Source: Histoplasma ohiense (Eukaryota > Ascomycota > Eurotiomycetes > Onygenales > Ajellomycetaceae). Taken from it: a stretch of DNA of 64,000 bases. The stretch is taken from positions 3,162,001 to 3,226,000 of the forward strand of contig JAEVHH010000006.1 of the NCBI GenBank assembly GCA_017607445.1, given 5' to 3'. The notes beneath the pieces were generated by a model. That model ran no database searches and was not told the DNA's origin. It saw only the letters and a list, made by a program, of their open reading frames with translations. The position numbers and the translations under genes are program-made. Below are positions 1 through 11,550 of the stretch, piece by piece; position 1 is the first letter of the stretch; each line of letters begins with the position of its first letter.

Positions 1-516
1 ATTAGTAATTAACTTATGCAATCAACTCTTCTTCTGCATTCACTTGTTTCTGACTGTTGTGATTTTGCATAATTCTCAATGTTCTTCCACTCTGTGCTCT
101 GCACTTGTGTAGTTTCTAACAATTCTTTCATGTAGCTCTTAATGTTCTTCCACTTCATACTCTGTGCTCATATAGTCTCTAACAATTCTTTTGTGTAGCT
201 TTTTACATTCTTCTACTCTGTATTCTGCACTTGTGTAGTCTCTAATAATTCTTCTGTGTAGCTCTCAATGATTCCTCCATCCCATGTTCTGTGCTTGTGT
301 AGCTTCTAATAATTCTTATGCATATCTCTTAATGTTCTTCCACTCCATACTTCACTGTGGAGTGGCTTCTGATATTCTTTCACTCTGAACTTTCCTCTAT
401 AAGAACTCTCTTTGTATGACCTTTTCTTCTGATTTCTTTTCTCTTTCTTTCCTTAATCAATTCGTAATCTGTAATTAGAATAGTACCAAATTGTTAATCG
501 AAGTACGCCCGTTACA
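1..516 (+). mobile_element. Family-A LTR, left edge cut by window
   Basis: This is a long terminal repeat of the same family as 12657-13190 and 18221-18754, read in the orientation that ends ...CCGTTACA. Full copies are 534 bp, so about 18 bp are missing at the left. A TATA-like CTCTATAAGAAC lies near 393-404, and the segment AATCAATTCGTAA, complementary to the family-A primer site, lies near 457-469. The last 35 bp still contain several CpGs and are close to the unmutated state. The sequence after 516 does not match the family-A internal region, so this is a solo LTR or a 3' LTR. Confidence 0.85.
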
Positions 517-1154
517 CATGACATACACCACCCTCCATTATCAAGGATGGTGTATGCTATTGCACTAGTTAATTCGTATAAAAAGAGCTGCAAAGCTTAG
601 AAGCTTTGAACAGCTCAAGCAATCTTTGAACTACATTTGTCTGTTTTGTTCAGAAAATTGATGAGAGAAAGTATCACTTTCAGTGTTCTGCTCTTGATAC
701 TCTTCAAATTACAGTCAAAATCACATTGATCACATTTTTTGAGTGTATGATATTATGTGAAAATTAATGTAACAATATCTCACTAATCATTTCACAGATG
801 ATCTTAAGACTATAATTTATTATAAACAGATGACTCTCACTGTGAGGGATATTAGATTGATGATGAAAATCATTCAAGAATTGAATAGCAATTTTTTTGA
901 TGATTATAGATTGAAGAAATAAGTTTTTTTCATTTGTTTATTTGTTTATTTTTTTATTTTTTTTTTTTTTTACTGAAAGTTTTTGTTTTTTTTTTATAAT
1001 ATTCTCAGTTGTTGTTTTTGTTTTTTTTTTTTAATTTTCAAAATGTTTACAGATATATAATGATATTTCTGTTGTTGACATCAAAAAGATAACAATATTT
1101 GATAACACTCACATCATAATTAGCCACCATTCAGCATAAAGGTATATGTATTAT
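517..1154. other. AT-rich spacer with hairpin repeat and poly-T
   Basis: No gene is supported. Positions 524-633 are a dispersed repeat described separately. Around 905-1035 there are runs of T (low-complexity T-rich tract). The last five bases, ATTAT at 1150-1154, are the target duplication of the adjacent family-C element and recur at 10955-10959. Confidence 0.6.
524..633. repeat. 110-bp dispersed repeat starting with a hairpin, copy 1
   Basis: The repeat starts with an imperfect inverted repeat at 524-554 (TACACCAC... / ...ATGGTGTA), followed by a TATA-like CGTATAAAAAGAG and a short inverted motif AAGCTTAGAAGCTT. A second, more mutated copy lies at 21662-21772 in the same orientation. The flanks of the two copies differ. 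The TATA-like motif suggests the promoter part of a short element or an LTR fragment; this is inference. Confidence 0.7.
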
Positions 1155-1425
1155 TGTAATAGACGCAACGGAGATATCTATATTAGAAAATAGCTATATG
1201 GCAATAGAAGAACACAGAACACGCCAGAATTAATGAGGAGGAATATAGCACACAGTATTATAGACAGCTGTAGTGCATGATGATCATCTATATAATGCTT
1301 GCTGATATCTGTAGATATTAGAAGATCAGTGATTAGCTTTGAATAATAGAGATTGCTATCTTCTTAACATTCTATATATGTACTTCACACTACTCTCATA
1401 ATTATACCTACAATCATCTCTTACA
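1155..1425 (+). repeat. Family-C 5' LTR (outer left)
   Basis: The 271-bp LTR runs from TGTAATAGACGC to ATCTCTTACA. A TATA box TATATAA lies at 1289-1295. About 35 bp downstream, AGTGATTAG at 1328-1336 is exactly complementary to CTAATCACT at 1429-1437, just outside the LTR. This is the layout expected of a self-priming (Tf1/sushi-like) retrotransposon whose transcript starts near 1327. Confidence 0.85.
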
Positions 1426-1469
1426 ATTCTAATCACTCATAACTCTATTTGAGTGGTCTGTTGTTATGC

Positions 1470-3829
1470 ACACCTACAATAAAGCATGCAATGTTAGTTA
1501 AAACATGCAAGATGATCTTGATATATGCAAGATTCTTTGAAAATCAATCTGAATCCTCTACTGCCTTCAATGATCACAATGCATGTTTGCAACAGTTGAA
1601 TGATCAAATCTGTGAATGAGAGCAGCAATTAGCTATTCTGCATACACAACAGTGACTCAATAAGTTGAAAATGCAGATTTGTGAAGATACTCTCATTGAG
1701 TTTCAATTAACTCAGAATATCACCACAGAACCACTGCAAAATTGATCTGTGAATGATACAGACAATGATAATGAAACACCACTGAGATTAGAGATTAAGA
1801 ACTATTATCAAGAAAAAAATATATTAGAATTCAAGAACTATAAAAATTGCATATTGACTCTCTTTACATATCACTGCTGATATTATTGAAAGAAGGAACA
1901 CAAGATAAATGATGCTAAACTCTACTTTGACACCCATGTTAAGCAGAAATGATTGAATTTTATATCATTGTATAAGAGATGTGAAGAAGTAACACTGTTG
2001 ACTTTTGACAATATACTATCACATCTAGAGATGCAAATTAACAATCCACAGAACCAGCACTGATTGATGAATCAAAAGTTTCAAGATATGAAGCAACAAG
2101 AATGACAATTGATATGTGATTTCTCTAAATATCTTGAAAACTGGGAATACTACTTACCCTCATATAGCAAAGAACAAAGAATGGATAACTTGTGTAGTAA
2201 AACATTGAAGATATTATACACAGAACTCAACTGTTGAAATCAAGAGCCTCAGAACTATAAAAAGTTGCTTCAAACTCTACAGACTCTTGAGAAAAATATG
2301 TCAGAGCAACAGCATACTATTTGCAAAGAAAAATCTGTGATATTTATAGAGAATCAGTGTCATTCTGATAAATCTAGCAACTGTTGAAACAAGAGGAAAT
2401 GAGAGAAACAAACAGATTCAACTGAACAAATCAAAAAAGATAAATATAACTGAATGAAGAAGTGTTCTCACTGTTATAAAAAGAGTCATATTGCAAATGA
2501 TTGTTGAATGTTACATCTTAAAAAGCACAATCAAGTTTGACAAGCAAAAAATCAACAATCTCAATCATAGAAGCAGCTGCTGCATTGAGAATATGAACAA
2601 CTAGACTGCAAGATAAATGATTATTGACAATGAATATATAAATGCTGACAGAAGCAGAATGGTTGATGGTGTGAATGCTAGTGAATTCTGACATGAATGT
2701 GAACTTTGTGTCTCATACCTGGGCATCAAAATATTTCTCAAAGACAGAAGATAAATCAAAAGTAGTGGAAGCAGTTGATAATCATAAGATTAAATCATAT
2801 AAACAACAAAGAGCTGCAATGAAGATTATTGATGACAAACATATTCTCTGAGAAGAATTCCATCATTTTGAAGAAGCTGATATTAGCAGATATGATGTAA
2901 TTTTGAGTATACTGTGATTGAAAGCTGTGAACTCTGATATTGATTGAGTGTGAAGATGCTGAATCTATAGAAAAGTATTAAATATTAACCACATGCATCT
3001 GAATACTGCTAAAGAATTCACAACACTAATTGATGATAACAATATTATATTCACTGCTTTATCATTACAAGCTGTGAGTGCAGCAACTGAGCCAAATATC
3101 TCAGATGATTATAAAGATTATCTTGATGTATTTCAAGAAGACATATCTGACATGGAACACACATCTCACAATCATGCCATAGACCTCAAACCTGGCAAGA
3201 AACCCTCATATCAACTGATATATAACTTATCACCTCAAAAACTCTCTGTCCTCTGAGAATATATCAAAAAGGCATTAGAGAAGAATTGAATATATCCATT
3301 CAAGAGCTCAGCTGACATATCAGTGTTATTCACATCAAAGAAAGATGGAACTCTGCATCTTTGTGTGGATTATCAAGAATTGAATGAAATAACAGTCAAG
3401 AATCAATACCCACTGCTCTTAATAAGTGAAATACTTGATAGATTAGCAGATGTCAAAATATATACACAGCTGAACCTTAGAGATGTGTATTATAGAATTC
3501 ACATATGAGTGAGAGATGAATGAAAAACAGCATTTTGAATATGATATGAACATTTTGAATATCTAGTCTTATCTTTTGAGCTAATCAATGCCTCTGCAAT
3601 CTTTCAATCTTATATCAACAAAGCCCTCAGTGATCTTTTAGATGTATATTGCATGGCTTATCTTGATGATATTGTAATCTATTCAAACACACTTGATGAG
3701 CATGTCATCCATGTTAAGAATGTGCTGGAATGGTTAAGATGTTGGAGACTATATGCCAAACTTAGTAAGTGTACATTTCATGCAACAGAAATTGGATTTT
3801 TGGGTTTTGTGATTACCACACAGAGCATT
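1470..3829 (+). pseudogene. Truncated gag-pol of family C (copy 1)
   Basis: This is a decayed Gag followed by protease and the first part of reverse transcriptase. A zinc knuckle (CSHCYKKSHIANDC) is readable at 2463-2504. RT carries LCVDYQELNEITVKNQYP near 3358-3412 and the catalytic box YLDD near 3659-3670, still intact. Reading stops exactly at the inner LTR at 3830, shortly after the RT palm. Frequent in-frame TGA stops occur where related proteins have Arg or Trp. It is non-functional. Confidence 0.85.
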
Positions 3830-4100
3830 TGTAATAGGCGCAACGGAGATATCTATATTAGAAAATAGCTATGTGGCGATAGAAGAACACAGAACACATC
3901 AGAATTAATGAGAAGAGATATAGTGCATGGCATTATAGATGGCTGTAGCACATAGTGGTCATCTATATAATACTCACTGATATTCATAGATATTAGAAGA
4001 TCAGTGATTAGCTTTGAATAATAGAGATTGCTATCTTCTTAACATTCTATATGTGTACTTCACACTACTCTCATAATTATATCTACAACCATCTCTTACA
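3830..4100 (+). repeat. Family-C internal LTR (5' LTR of copy 2)
   Basis: This 271-bp LTR, preceded by GCATT (3825-3829), interrupts copy 1 in its RT region; in copy 2 the uninterrupted sequence reads GCATTACTG at about 6499-6507. Its first 20 bp retain CpGs (TAATAGGCGCAACGGAG), so this part is less mutated than in sister LTRs. Confidence 0.85.
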
Positions 4101-4111
4101 ATTCTAATTGC

Positions 4112-5330
4112 TTGAAACTTTATTTGAGTGGTCTGTTGTTACACACATTTACAATAAAGCATGCAACATTAGTTAAAACACACAAGATGGTCTTGACACA
4201 CACAAGATTCCTTGAAAATCAATCTGAATCCTCTACTGCCTTCAATGATCACAATGCACATTTGCAACAGTTGAATGATCAAATTCATGAACAAGAGCAG
4301 CAATTAGCTATTCTGCATGCACAACAGTGACTCAATGAGTTGAAAGTGCAGATTTGTGGAGATACTCTCATCAAGCCTCAATTAACTCAGAATATCACCA
4401 CAGAACCACTGCAAAATCAATCTGTGAACAATACAGATGATGATAATGAAACACCACTGAGATTGAAGATTAAGAACTATTATTGAGGAAAAAATATGTT
4501 AGAATTCAAGAACTATAAAGATCACATATTGACTCTCTTTACACATCACTGCTGATATTATCAAAAGAAAGAACACAAGATAAATGATGCTAAACTCTAC
4601 CTTGACACCCACATTAAGCAGAAATGGTTGAATTTTGTATCATTGTATGAGAGATGTGGAGGGGCAACACTGTTGACTTTTGATGATATACTATCACATC
4701 TAGAAATACAAATTAACAATCCATAGTATCAACACTGATTGATGAGTCAAAAGTTTCAAGATGCAAAACAACAAGAATGACAATTGATACACAATTTCTC
4801 TAAATATCTCAAAGACTGAGAGTACTACTTATCTCTATATAGCAAAGAACAAAGAATGGATAACTTGCATAGTAAGACATTGAAGATATTACACACAGAA
4901 CTCAATCATTGAAATCAAGAGCTTCAGAACTACAAAGAGTTGCTTTGAACTCTACAGACTCTCAAAGAAAATATGTCAGAGTGATGATATACTATTTGCA
5001 AAGAAAGATCTGTGATATTTGTAGGAAATCAGCATTGTTCTGATAAATCTAGCAACTGTCAGAACAAGAGGAAACAAGAGGAATAAATAGATTCAACTGA
5101 ACAAATCAAGAAAGATAAATATAACTGAATGAAGAAGTGTTCTCACTGTCATAAGAAGGGTCATATTGCAAATGATTGTTGAATGTTACACTTCAAAAAG
5201 TGCAATCAAGTTTGACAAGCAAAAAATCAACAATCTCAATTGTAGAAGCAGCTGCTGCATTGGGAATACAAACAACTAGACTGTGAGATAAATGATTATT
5301 GATGATGAATACATGAATGCTGACAGAAGC
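4112..5330 (+). pseudogene. Gag of family C (copy 2)
   Basis: This is a decayed Gag-like region. The N-terminal part is open at 4112-4330 and is Gln-rich and coiled-coil-like (HLQQLNDQIHEQEQQL). The middle capsid-like stretch contains the readable segment KINDAKLYLDTHIKQKWLNF near 4579-4638. The C-terminal zinc knuckle CSHCHKKGHIANDC (C-x2-C-x4-H-x4-C) lies at 5138-5179 and is intact, as expected for nucleocapsid RNA binding. Several in-frame stops make it a pseudogene. The same region is recognisable in C' (minus strand, 54050-55346). Confidence 0.8.
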
Positions 5331-8300
5331 AGAATGGTTGATGATGTGGATGCTAGTGGATTCTGACACATATGCAAACTTTGTGTTCCATGCCTGGGCA
5401 TCAAAATATTTCTCAAAGACAGAAGATAAATCAAAAGTAGTGAAAGCAGTTGATAATTATAAAATTAAGTTGTATGAACAATGAAGAGCTGCAATGAAGA
5501 TTATTGATGATGAACATGTCCTTCAAGAAGGATTCCACCATTTTGAAGAAGCTGACATTAATGAATATGATGTAATTTTGAGCATGCTGTGGTTGGAATC
5601 TGCAAACTCTGATATTGACTGGGTGTGAAGATGCTGAATCTATAGAAAAGCATCAAATATTAACCATGTGCATCTGAATACTGCTAAAGAATTCACAATA
5701 CTAATTGATGATGGCAATATTATATTCACTGCTTTATCATTACAAGCTGTGAGTGCAGCAACTGAGTCAAATATTTCAGATGATTATAAAGATTATCTTG
5801 ATGTGTTCTGAGAAGACATATCTGATGCAGAATACACACCTCACAATCATGTCATAGATCTCAAACCTGGCAAGAAATCCTCATACTGACTGATATATAA
5901 TTTATCACCTCAAGAACTCTCTGTCCTCTGAGAATATATTGAAAAAGCATTAGAGAAGAATTGAATACATCTATTCAAGAGCTCAGCAGATATGTCAGTA
6001 TTATTCATGCTCAAGAAAGATGAAACTCTGTGTCTTTGTATGAATTATTGAGGATTGAATGAAATAATGGTCAAGAATTGATATCCACTGCTCTTGATAA
6101 GTGAAATACTTGATAGATTAGCAGGTGTCAAAATATATACACAGCTGAACCTTAGAGATGCATATTATAGAATTTGTATACAGACAGAGAATGAATGAAA
6201 AACAGCATTTTGAACATGATATGAATATTTTGAATATCTAGTCTTATCTTTTGAGCTAATCAATGTCTCTGTGATCTTTCAATTTTATATCAACAAAGCT
6301 CTCAGTGATCTTTTAGATGTATATTGTGTGGCTTATCTTGATAATATTGTGATCTATTCAAACACACTTGATGAACATGTTGTCCATGTTAAGAACATGC
6401 TGAAATGGTTAAGGCAATGGAGACTATATGTCAAACTTAGTAAGTGTATGTTCCACACAACAGAAATTGGATTTTTGGGTTTTGTGGTTACCACACAGAG
6501 CATTACTGTTGAGAAATGCTGTGTTGACACAATTCTAGATTGATCAGAACTGTGAACTATAAATGAATTGCAAATATTTCTAGAATTCATCAATTTCTAT
6601 TGTTGATTCATATACAAGTTCTCAATAATAACAGCACCTCTGACTGAATTGTTAAAAGGTTATGAAATGAAAAGAGGGAAGAATAACACATCTGTTCAGT
6701 TAGACAAAAACTGCAAGCATGCAATTTTGCAGTTAAAAGAATGCTTTACAAAAGCACTGTTGTTGGTCCACTTTGATCTGCAGTGAAAACTTTATATAGA
6801 AATGGATGAATCTGATGTTGCAATCACTGTAGTAATATCACAATTAATGAATGATGATCACTGACACCTGATTGTGTTTTGGTCTAGAAAGCTCACAGAA
6901 ATAGAAAGACATTATCAAATATATGATCTAGAAATGTTGCTGATTGTAGAAGCTTTCAGACAATGATGCTACTATTTATATAATAGCAGACACTCAATAA
7001 CTGTTTTATCTGATCATGTCAACCTCCAGTGCTTCATGATGATGAAGCAGCTAAATGAGTGTCAGATTCACTGAATGGAAATGCTCTCAGTGTTTGATTT
7101 TGAAATAGAGCACTGTTCTGAGAAAAATAATCCTGCAGATGCATCAAGTTGTTGCTCTGATTTTGTAAAATACACAGCTCTTTTGATGAGACTCTCTATT
7201 CTGCAAGAGAAGCTGTGTAAGAGGATCTTTAAATCACTAAAGATAAAAGAAAATACAAAGTTAGATCAATATGTCAAGATGATGTGAAAAGATCTGCAAG
7301 TTAATGAAAATTGTTGAGTGAAGAAATCTGTAGTTGTTGATGACAACAATCTCTGCAGAATAAAGAATGCATCTGTGAATGAGAACAAGATCACAGACAT
7401 TACAGAGTTAAATCTAGAAACTCTGATATCACAGATTCTAGTCATCAAAATATTTGAGTCTGAGACAGTCTATTGCAAAGAGATAGTCAAATCTATCATC
7501 AAACTCTTACTGTAGATTCAGAATAGAAACACCAGCACATCTGAACTTCACAGAAGACTAGAGATAAATGACACTAGTGTAGATAATCATTCAATCTGAA
7601 CAGTAGATAAAGATGATCTGCTCAGAAAAGATGGTAAAGTCTACATATCACAAAACAAGATCATAAGACATGAAATAATGAAAATGAATCACAATGATCT
7701 TCAAGATGACCATTTTGAACATGACAAAATCATCAAAGCAATCAAACACAAGTACTTGTGGCATGATATGAGCAATGAGATTGCAGAATATGTGAGAACT
7801 TGCAATGTCTGTCAATGCATCAAAATACCACAGCACAAGCTGTATGAATTGCTACAACCACATTCAGTGCCAGATAAGAAATGACATACAATTAGCATGG
7901 ACTTTATTGAAGATCTGTCAGATAATAAAAAGGGAAGTCAAATCTATAATGCTATTGTTATATTTGTTGATTTATTCATCAAATGAGTCATAATTGTGCC
8001 CACATCTTCAGAGCTAGATGCAGAAGAATTTGTGGATATTATTGTATGAAGAGTTGTGAAGAACTTTGACCTACCTGCAAACATTATTAGCAATCAAAAT
8101 TCATTAATAAATAGCAAGTTTTGATCAACATTGTGTTATCTGCTTTATATTCAACAAAAATTATTGATGGCATTCCACCTGCAAATCAACAGTCAGACAG
8201 AATGATTGAACCAGATGATTGAACATTATCTTCACACATATTGCAGCTATCAGCAAGATAATTGGATAGAATGGATTTCTCTGATGCAATGAACATATAA

Positions 8301-8960
8301 CAACATCTTCCACACATTGATAAAAATGACATCATCTGAAGCAATAATCGGCCAACCAACTGAACTTTGCATAGATGTGGAACCCCCAAACACAGATGTG
8401 TCAAAATCAGTGATGAAACAAGTGAAACAGATAAAGCAAGCAGAGAACAAGATCTGAGAATATCTGAAAGCTGTCAAAGCAGCTGAGAAAAAGTATTACA
8501 ATCAGCATCACATATCAAAAAGCTTTAAGATAGAGAACTGAATAATGCTGTGTGCAAAAAATATATCCACCTTGCAATCCTCACCCAAACTAGATCATCA
8601 ATTTTTGAATCCCTTTCAAATAATTGATATCTGTGGTACACAGATGTACAAACTAAAACTCATGCTGTAATATAAAGAAATTCATTCTGTATTTCATGTT
8701 TCCCTTCTCAAATCTTATCACATATGCAACAGACAAATCCCACAAGCAGAACTGATAATTATAGACATGCAAGAGAAATGAAAAGTTGAAGCTATATTAG
8801 ACAAGCATCAATACTGCAGTCAAACACAATATCTTGTCAAATGGAAAGATTGTACAGACACAGATAATTCTTGAAAATCTGAGAAAAACTTGATGAACAG
8901 TCAGAAGTACTTGAAACAGTTTAATAAAATCTATCAGAAGTCAGTCAGTAAATAAAAATG
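5331..8960 (+). pseudogene. Pol of family C (PR-RT-RNaseH-INT-chromodomain)
   Basis: The domains are in gypsy/chromovirus order. The aspartic protease has a D-S-D in place of the usual D-S-G near 5355-5365. In the RT the catalytic box has become YLDN near 6331-6342. RNase H lies at about 6780-7180 (start of the block IEMDESDVAI). The integrase has an H-x-H...C-x2-C-type zinc domain at 7690-7820 and a catalytic core opening with SMDFIEDL at about 7900. A C-terminal chromodomain is readable at 8785-8930 (EAILDKHQYCSQTQYLVKWK). Stops are frequent, mainly TGA. The frame ends near 8955, about 35 bp from the end of the antisense gene on the other strand. Confidence 0.85.
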
Positions 8961-8989
8961 AAGAAGATGACAATGACTGCTGAATATAT

Positions 8990-10140
8990 TTATTTCATTC
9001 AGAGATTAAAAAACAGATCTGTCTCAGCTTGATCAGTGTCATTCAAAAAATTGTCATCAAGACAAATCTGCTTATTATCTCAGATTTTCTCAACTGATGA
9101 AGCACAACATTTCAACAATGACTTGAAAGCTGCAATCAGCAATGTAATCACTGAGATCTCATCAATCACTGTTTCAGCTGAAGCCTCAGAAGAACTGTCT
9201 CATTGAATCTTTCAAATCTTCACAGCAAAGAATTTAACCATCACAGTTACAGTGCTCTGCAAAACATTAATGTTCAAAGTGTTCACATCAGCAACAATTA
9301 GATTCTCAGCAGTGTTGATAACTGTCTGAGTCAATTCAACAGCATTCACTGACATCTAATAGAAAGTTAATGTTATATACTGTAAAAACATCTGTTTTGA
9401 ATAATAACTTACTGAAATGCAGAAATGCTTCATCACTGAGCAGTGCTTGCATTTTTTGCATCAACTCTCAACAGACTCATAATAATGATGAGAAGATGTT
9501 ATCAAATGTTGAATACAATAACAGCAATATACTGCTGTGTTTCTTTCTAACATTTCAATGAAATCATTCACTTCCTCATCTTCATCTACATTATCAGTCA
9601 ACTCAAATAACATATCAAGATCTTGACTCAGCAAGAATGACACTGATGTAATAGCAGAATATGAAAACACACTTTCTGAAATACTGCTATAATCAAATAT
9701 CACACTCTGCTGTGACAACAGATTATCAGAGTTCATATAGAATTCTAGAACTCTATCTACATTCTTATAGATCTGCATGTCAAGTACAAACCTTGCAACA
9801 GCAGTTTGATACATAGCAAATCTTTCATTCAGAACTTCATTGAAGAGCAGTATTTTGTGAAATTCATTGATCAAAGATTGATCAGTTTCATGAAAGCACT
9901 CAGACATCTATAATCTGTTAGTATTCATAACAATCTCAGTTTAAGAAAACTTACAGCAGCACAACTTCTATTTGATATATGACAGATGTGACAGTATATC
10001 TGTTCATCATTCACAAAACAAGAATATACTGAGAAGTTCTGCAATCTCTTCAGATAATCTAAGCAAATACTCTTGATAGCAGACAGTATATCACTCTTCA
10101 TAGACTCTGAACCAGCAACAGAAACAGCTGATTCTGACAT
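8990..10140 (-). pseudogene. Antisense accessory gene of family C (Cys-rich, spliced)
   Basis: This gene lies opposite to gag-pol between the end of pol and the 3' LTR. The reconstructed structure is exon 1 10140-9955 (starts MSESAVSVAGSESMKSDILS), intron 9954-9908 (47 bp, GTAAGT...TAG), exon 2 9907-9413, intron 9412-9356 (57 bp), exon 3 9355-8990 ending in TAA. The exon lengths of 186, 495 and 366 nt recur exactly in the copies at 49333-50483 and 58884-60027 and give 348 codons. Exon 2 ends in a Cys-rich block (CCYC...; CKKCKHC...C). The family is not one I recognise. Here it is damaged only by a few stops (one TGA after residue 148 of exon 2, others in exon 3). Zinc or nucleic-acid binding is inference. 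Confidence 0.75.
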
Positions 10141-10174
10141 TCTATCATAACTTTAATCAGTATCAAGATCTTAT

Positions 10175-10510
10175 TCAAAGAAGAAGGAGAAGCAAAAACA
10201 ATAAGAAAAAAAAACAGATGTTGAAGATTGAAATCAATATTGCAATATTGATCAAAAAAATTGCAACAACACAAAATTCAACCCAAAATGAAAAACACAA
10301 CCACACAATCAAAACTTTGAATTTCACAATAAAAATCACATAGAAGAATACAGTGTACTTTGTTTGATAAATTGATGTATTCTTTTTAAATAAAAAATCA
10401 TTGATGATGATGATGGTGATGATTTTGTTAGAATATGATTTTTTGATGTAAAAGTCAAAGAAAAGAGGTTCAGAAGTTGTGTCTAAATTATAATTGAACT
10501 GCAATGACAC
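10175..10510 (-). pseudogene. Upstream antisense ORF of family C (hypothetical)
   Basis: This is an open frame of 111 codons beginning MSLQFNYNLDTTSEPLFFDF with a hydrophobic, Phe/Leu-rich C-terminus. Similar sequence stands upstream of the antisense gene in C' (48963-49172) and C'' (58480-58722), each ending near KFKVLI. It could be a leader peptide, a 5' UTR that happens to be open, or a lost exon. The T-rich 3' part is low complexity, so coding status is uncertain. Confidence 0.35.
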
Positions 10511-10667
10511 TGAAGATGGAAAAACATTCTCTCAAAACAGCAACATTTCAGAATTAACTCTGACAATTAATTCAGCTCAATTCTGTGAACTTCATACAAT
10601 ATCAACCACACAGCACATATTATGAACTTCACATGTCACAGTAAAAAGCTCTGAAGATCAGATCTTT

Positions 10668-10683
10668 GAAGAAGAAAGATAAT
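10668..10683 (+). other. Polypurine tract of family C
   Basis: The purine-rich GAAGAAGAAAGATAAT lies directly before the 3' LTR, where plus-strand DNA synthesis of an LTR retrotransposon is primed. The reverse complement is seen at the same place in C' (after 48790). Confidence 0.6.
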
Positions 10684-10954
10684 TGTAATAGATGCAATGA
10701 AGATATCTATATTAGAAAATAACTATATAGCAATAGAAGAATACAGAACACATCAGAATTCATGAGAAGAGATATAGTGTATAGCATTATAGACAGCTGT
10801 AGCACATGATGATTATCTATATAATGCTTGCTGATATCTGTAGATATTAGAAGATCAGCAATTAGCTTTGAATAATAGAGATTGCTATCTTTTTAATATT
10901 CTACATACATACTTCACACTACTCTCATAATTATATCTACAACCATCTCTTACA
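10684..10954 (+). repeat. Family-C 3' LTR (outer right)
   Basis: This is a 271-bp LTR, followed by the target duplication ATTAT at 10955-10959. It is more mutated than the left LTRs (TAATAGATGCAATGAAG where the others keep CGCAACGGAG). Confidence 0.85.
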
Positions 10955-10959
10955 ATTAT

Positions 10960-11550
10960 ATAATTATGAGTAAATCATGATTTCATTTGATTCTGTTTTG
11001 TAAAATGAAATCAAATGAGACTGTGACTCAGAAATCAAGATAAGAACAGTATTTGAGATCTAAATATTTCTCATAATCAATGAAATGAAATCAGAGTTAT
11101 AGATGGGTCGGGTTACGGCGTGTTTGAACCCAACCCTCACAATAACCAGGTTATATGCGGAGGCGCAGTCACTCAGCCATCAATGTCACTGCATATAACC
11201 AGGTTATTGCTGGTGTGTGTTCAATTCCATGTTCATACATACAGGATACTTGTATTTAGTAAGAGAAACACTATTAAATTCAGGTACATGTGACTTCACA
11301 TATAGAAAGTTATATAATCACTAGCTAAATGACTTGCTTGACTTCACTTCTATTAAAGAGCTACTGATCTCAGACACTGTATAGAAGTGCAAGTCAACAT
11401 CTGAGTGTCATACACAGTCTATATGACTAGATCTAACTCTATAATAATATAATATATAATAATAATGAAGAAACAGAGATCAAAGAGCAAGAACAGAATA
11501 GAACAGAGAAACTAGATAAAGAAAAGAAAAATGAAAGCTTTGTATATACT
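10960..11550. other. Non-coding stretch with CpG-retaining palindromes
   Basis: No gene is supported. 11105-11136 forms a 10-bp stem (GGGTCGGGTT / AACCCAACCC, one mismatch). 11141-11158 and 11191-11208 form an 18-bp inverted repeat (AATAACCAGGTTATATGC and its complement, one mismatch), with a 32-bp loop. This block keeps CpGs, unlike its surroundings. Confidence 0.6.

Larger units (their letters stand above)
1155..10954 (+). mobile_element. Compound family-C Ty3/gypsy element, three LTRs
   Basis: The order is LTR (1155-1425), truncated gag-pol, LTR (3830-4100), full gag-pol, antisense gene, LTR (10684-10954). All three LTRs are 271 bp and run from TGTAATAG to CTCTTACA. The outer LTRs are flanked by the same 5 bp, ATTAT (1150-1154 and 10955-10959), so the whole compound behaves as one insertion. 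The simplest history is a second C element inserting in the RT region of a first one, followed by LTR-LTR recombination that removed the rest of the first. All frames are interrupted, mostly by TGA in place of CGA or TGG. Confidence 0.85.

Noticed and set aside
7266..7448. Minus-strand ORFs inside the family-C pol (also 6354-6593, 8186-8477)
   Set aside because: Shadows of the pol frame in the other strand; they do not recur as conserved frames or with splice sites in C', unlike the true antisense gene.
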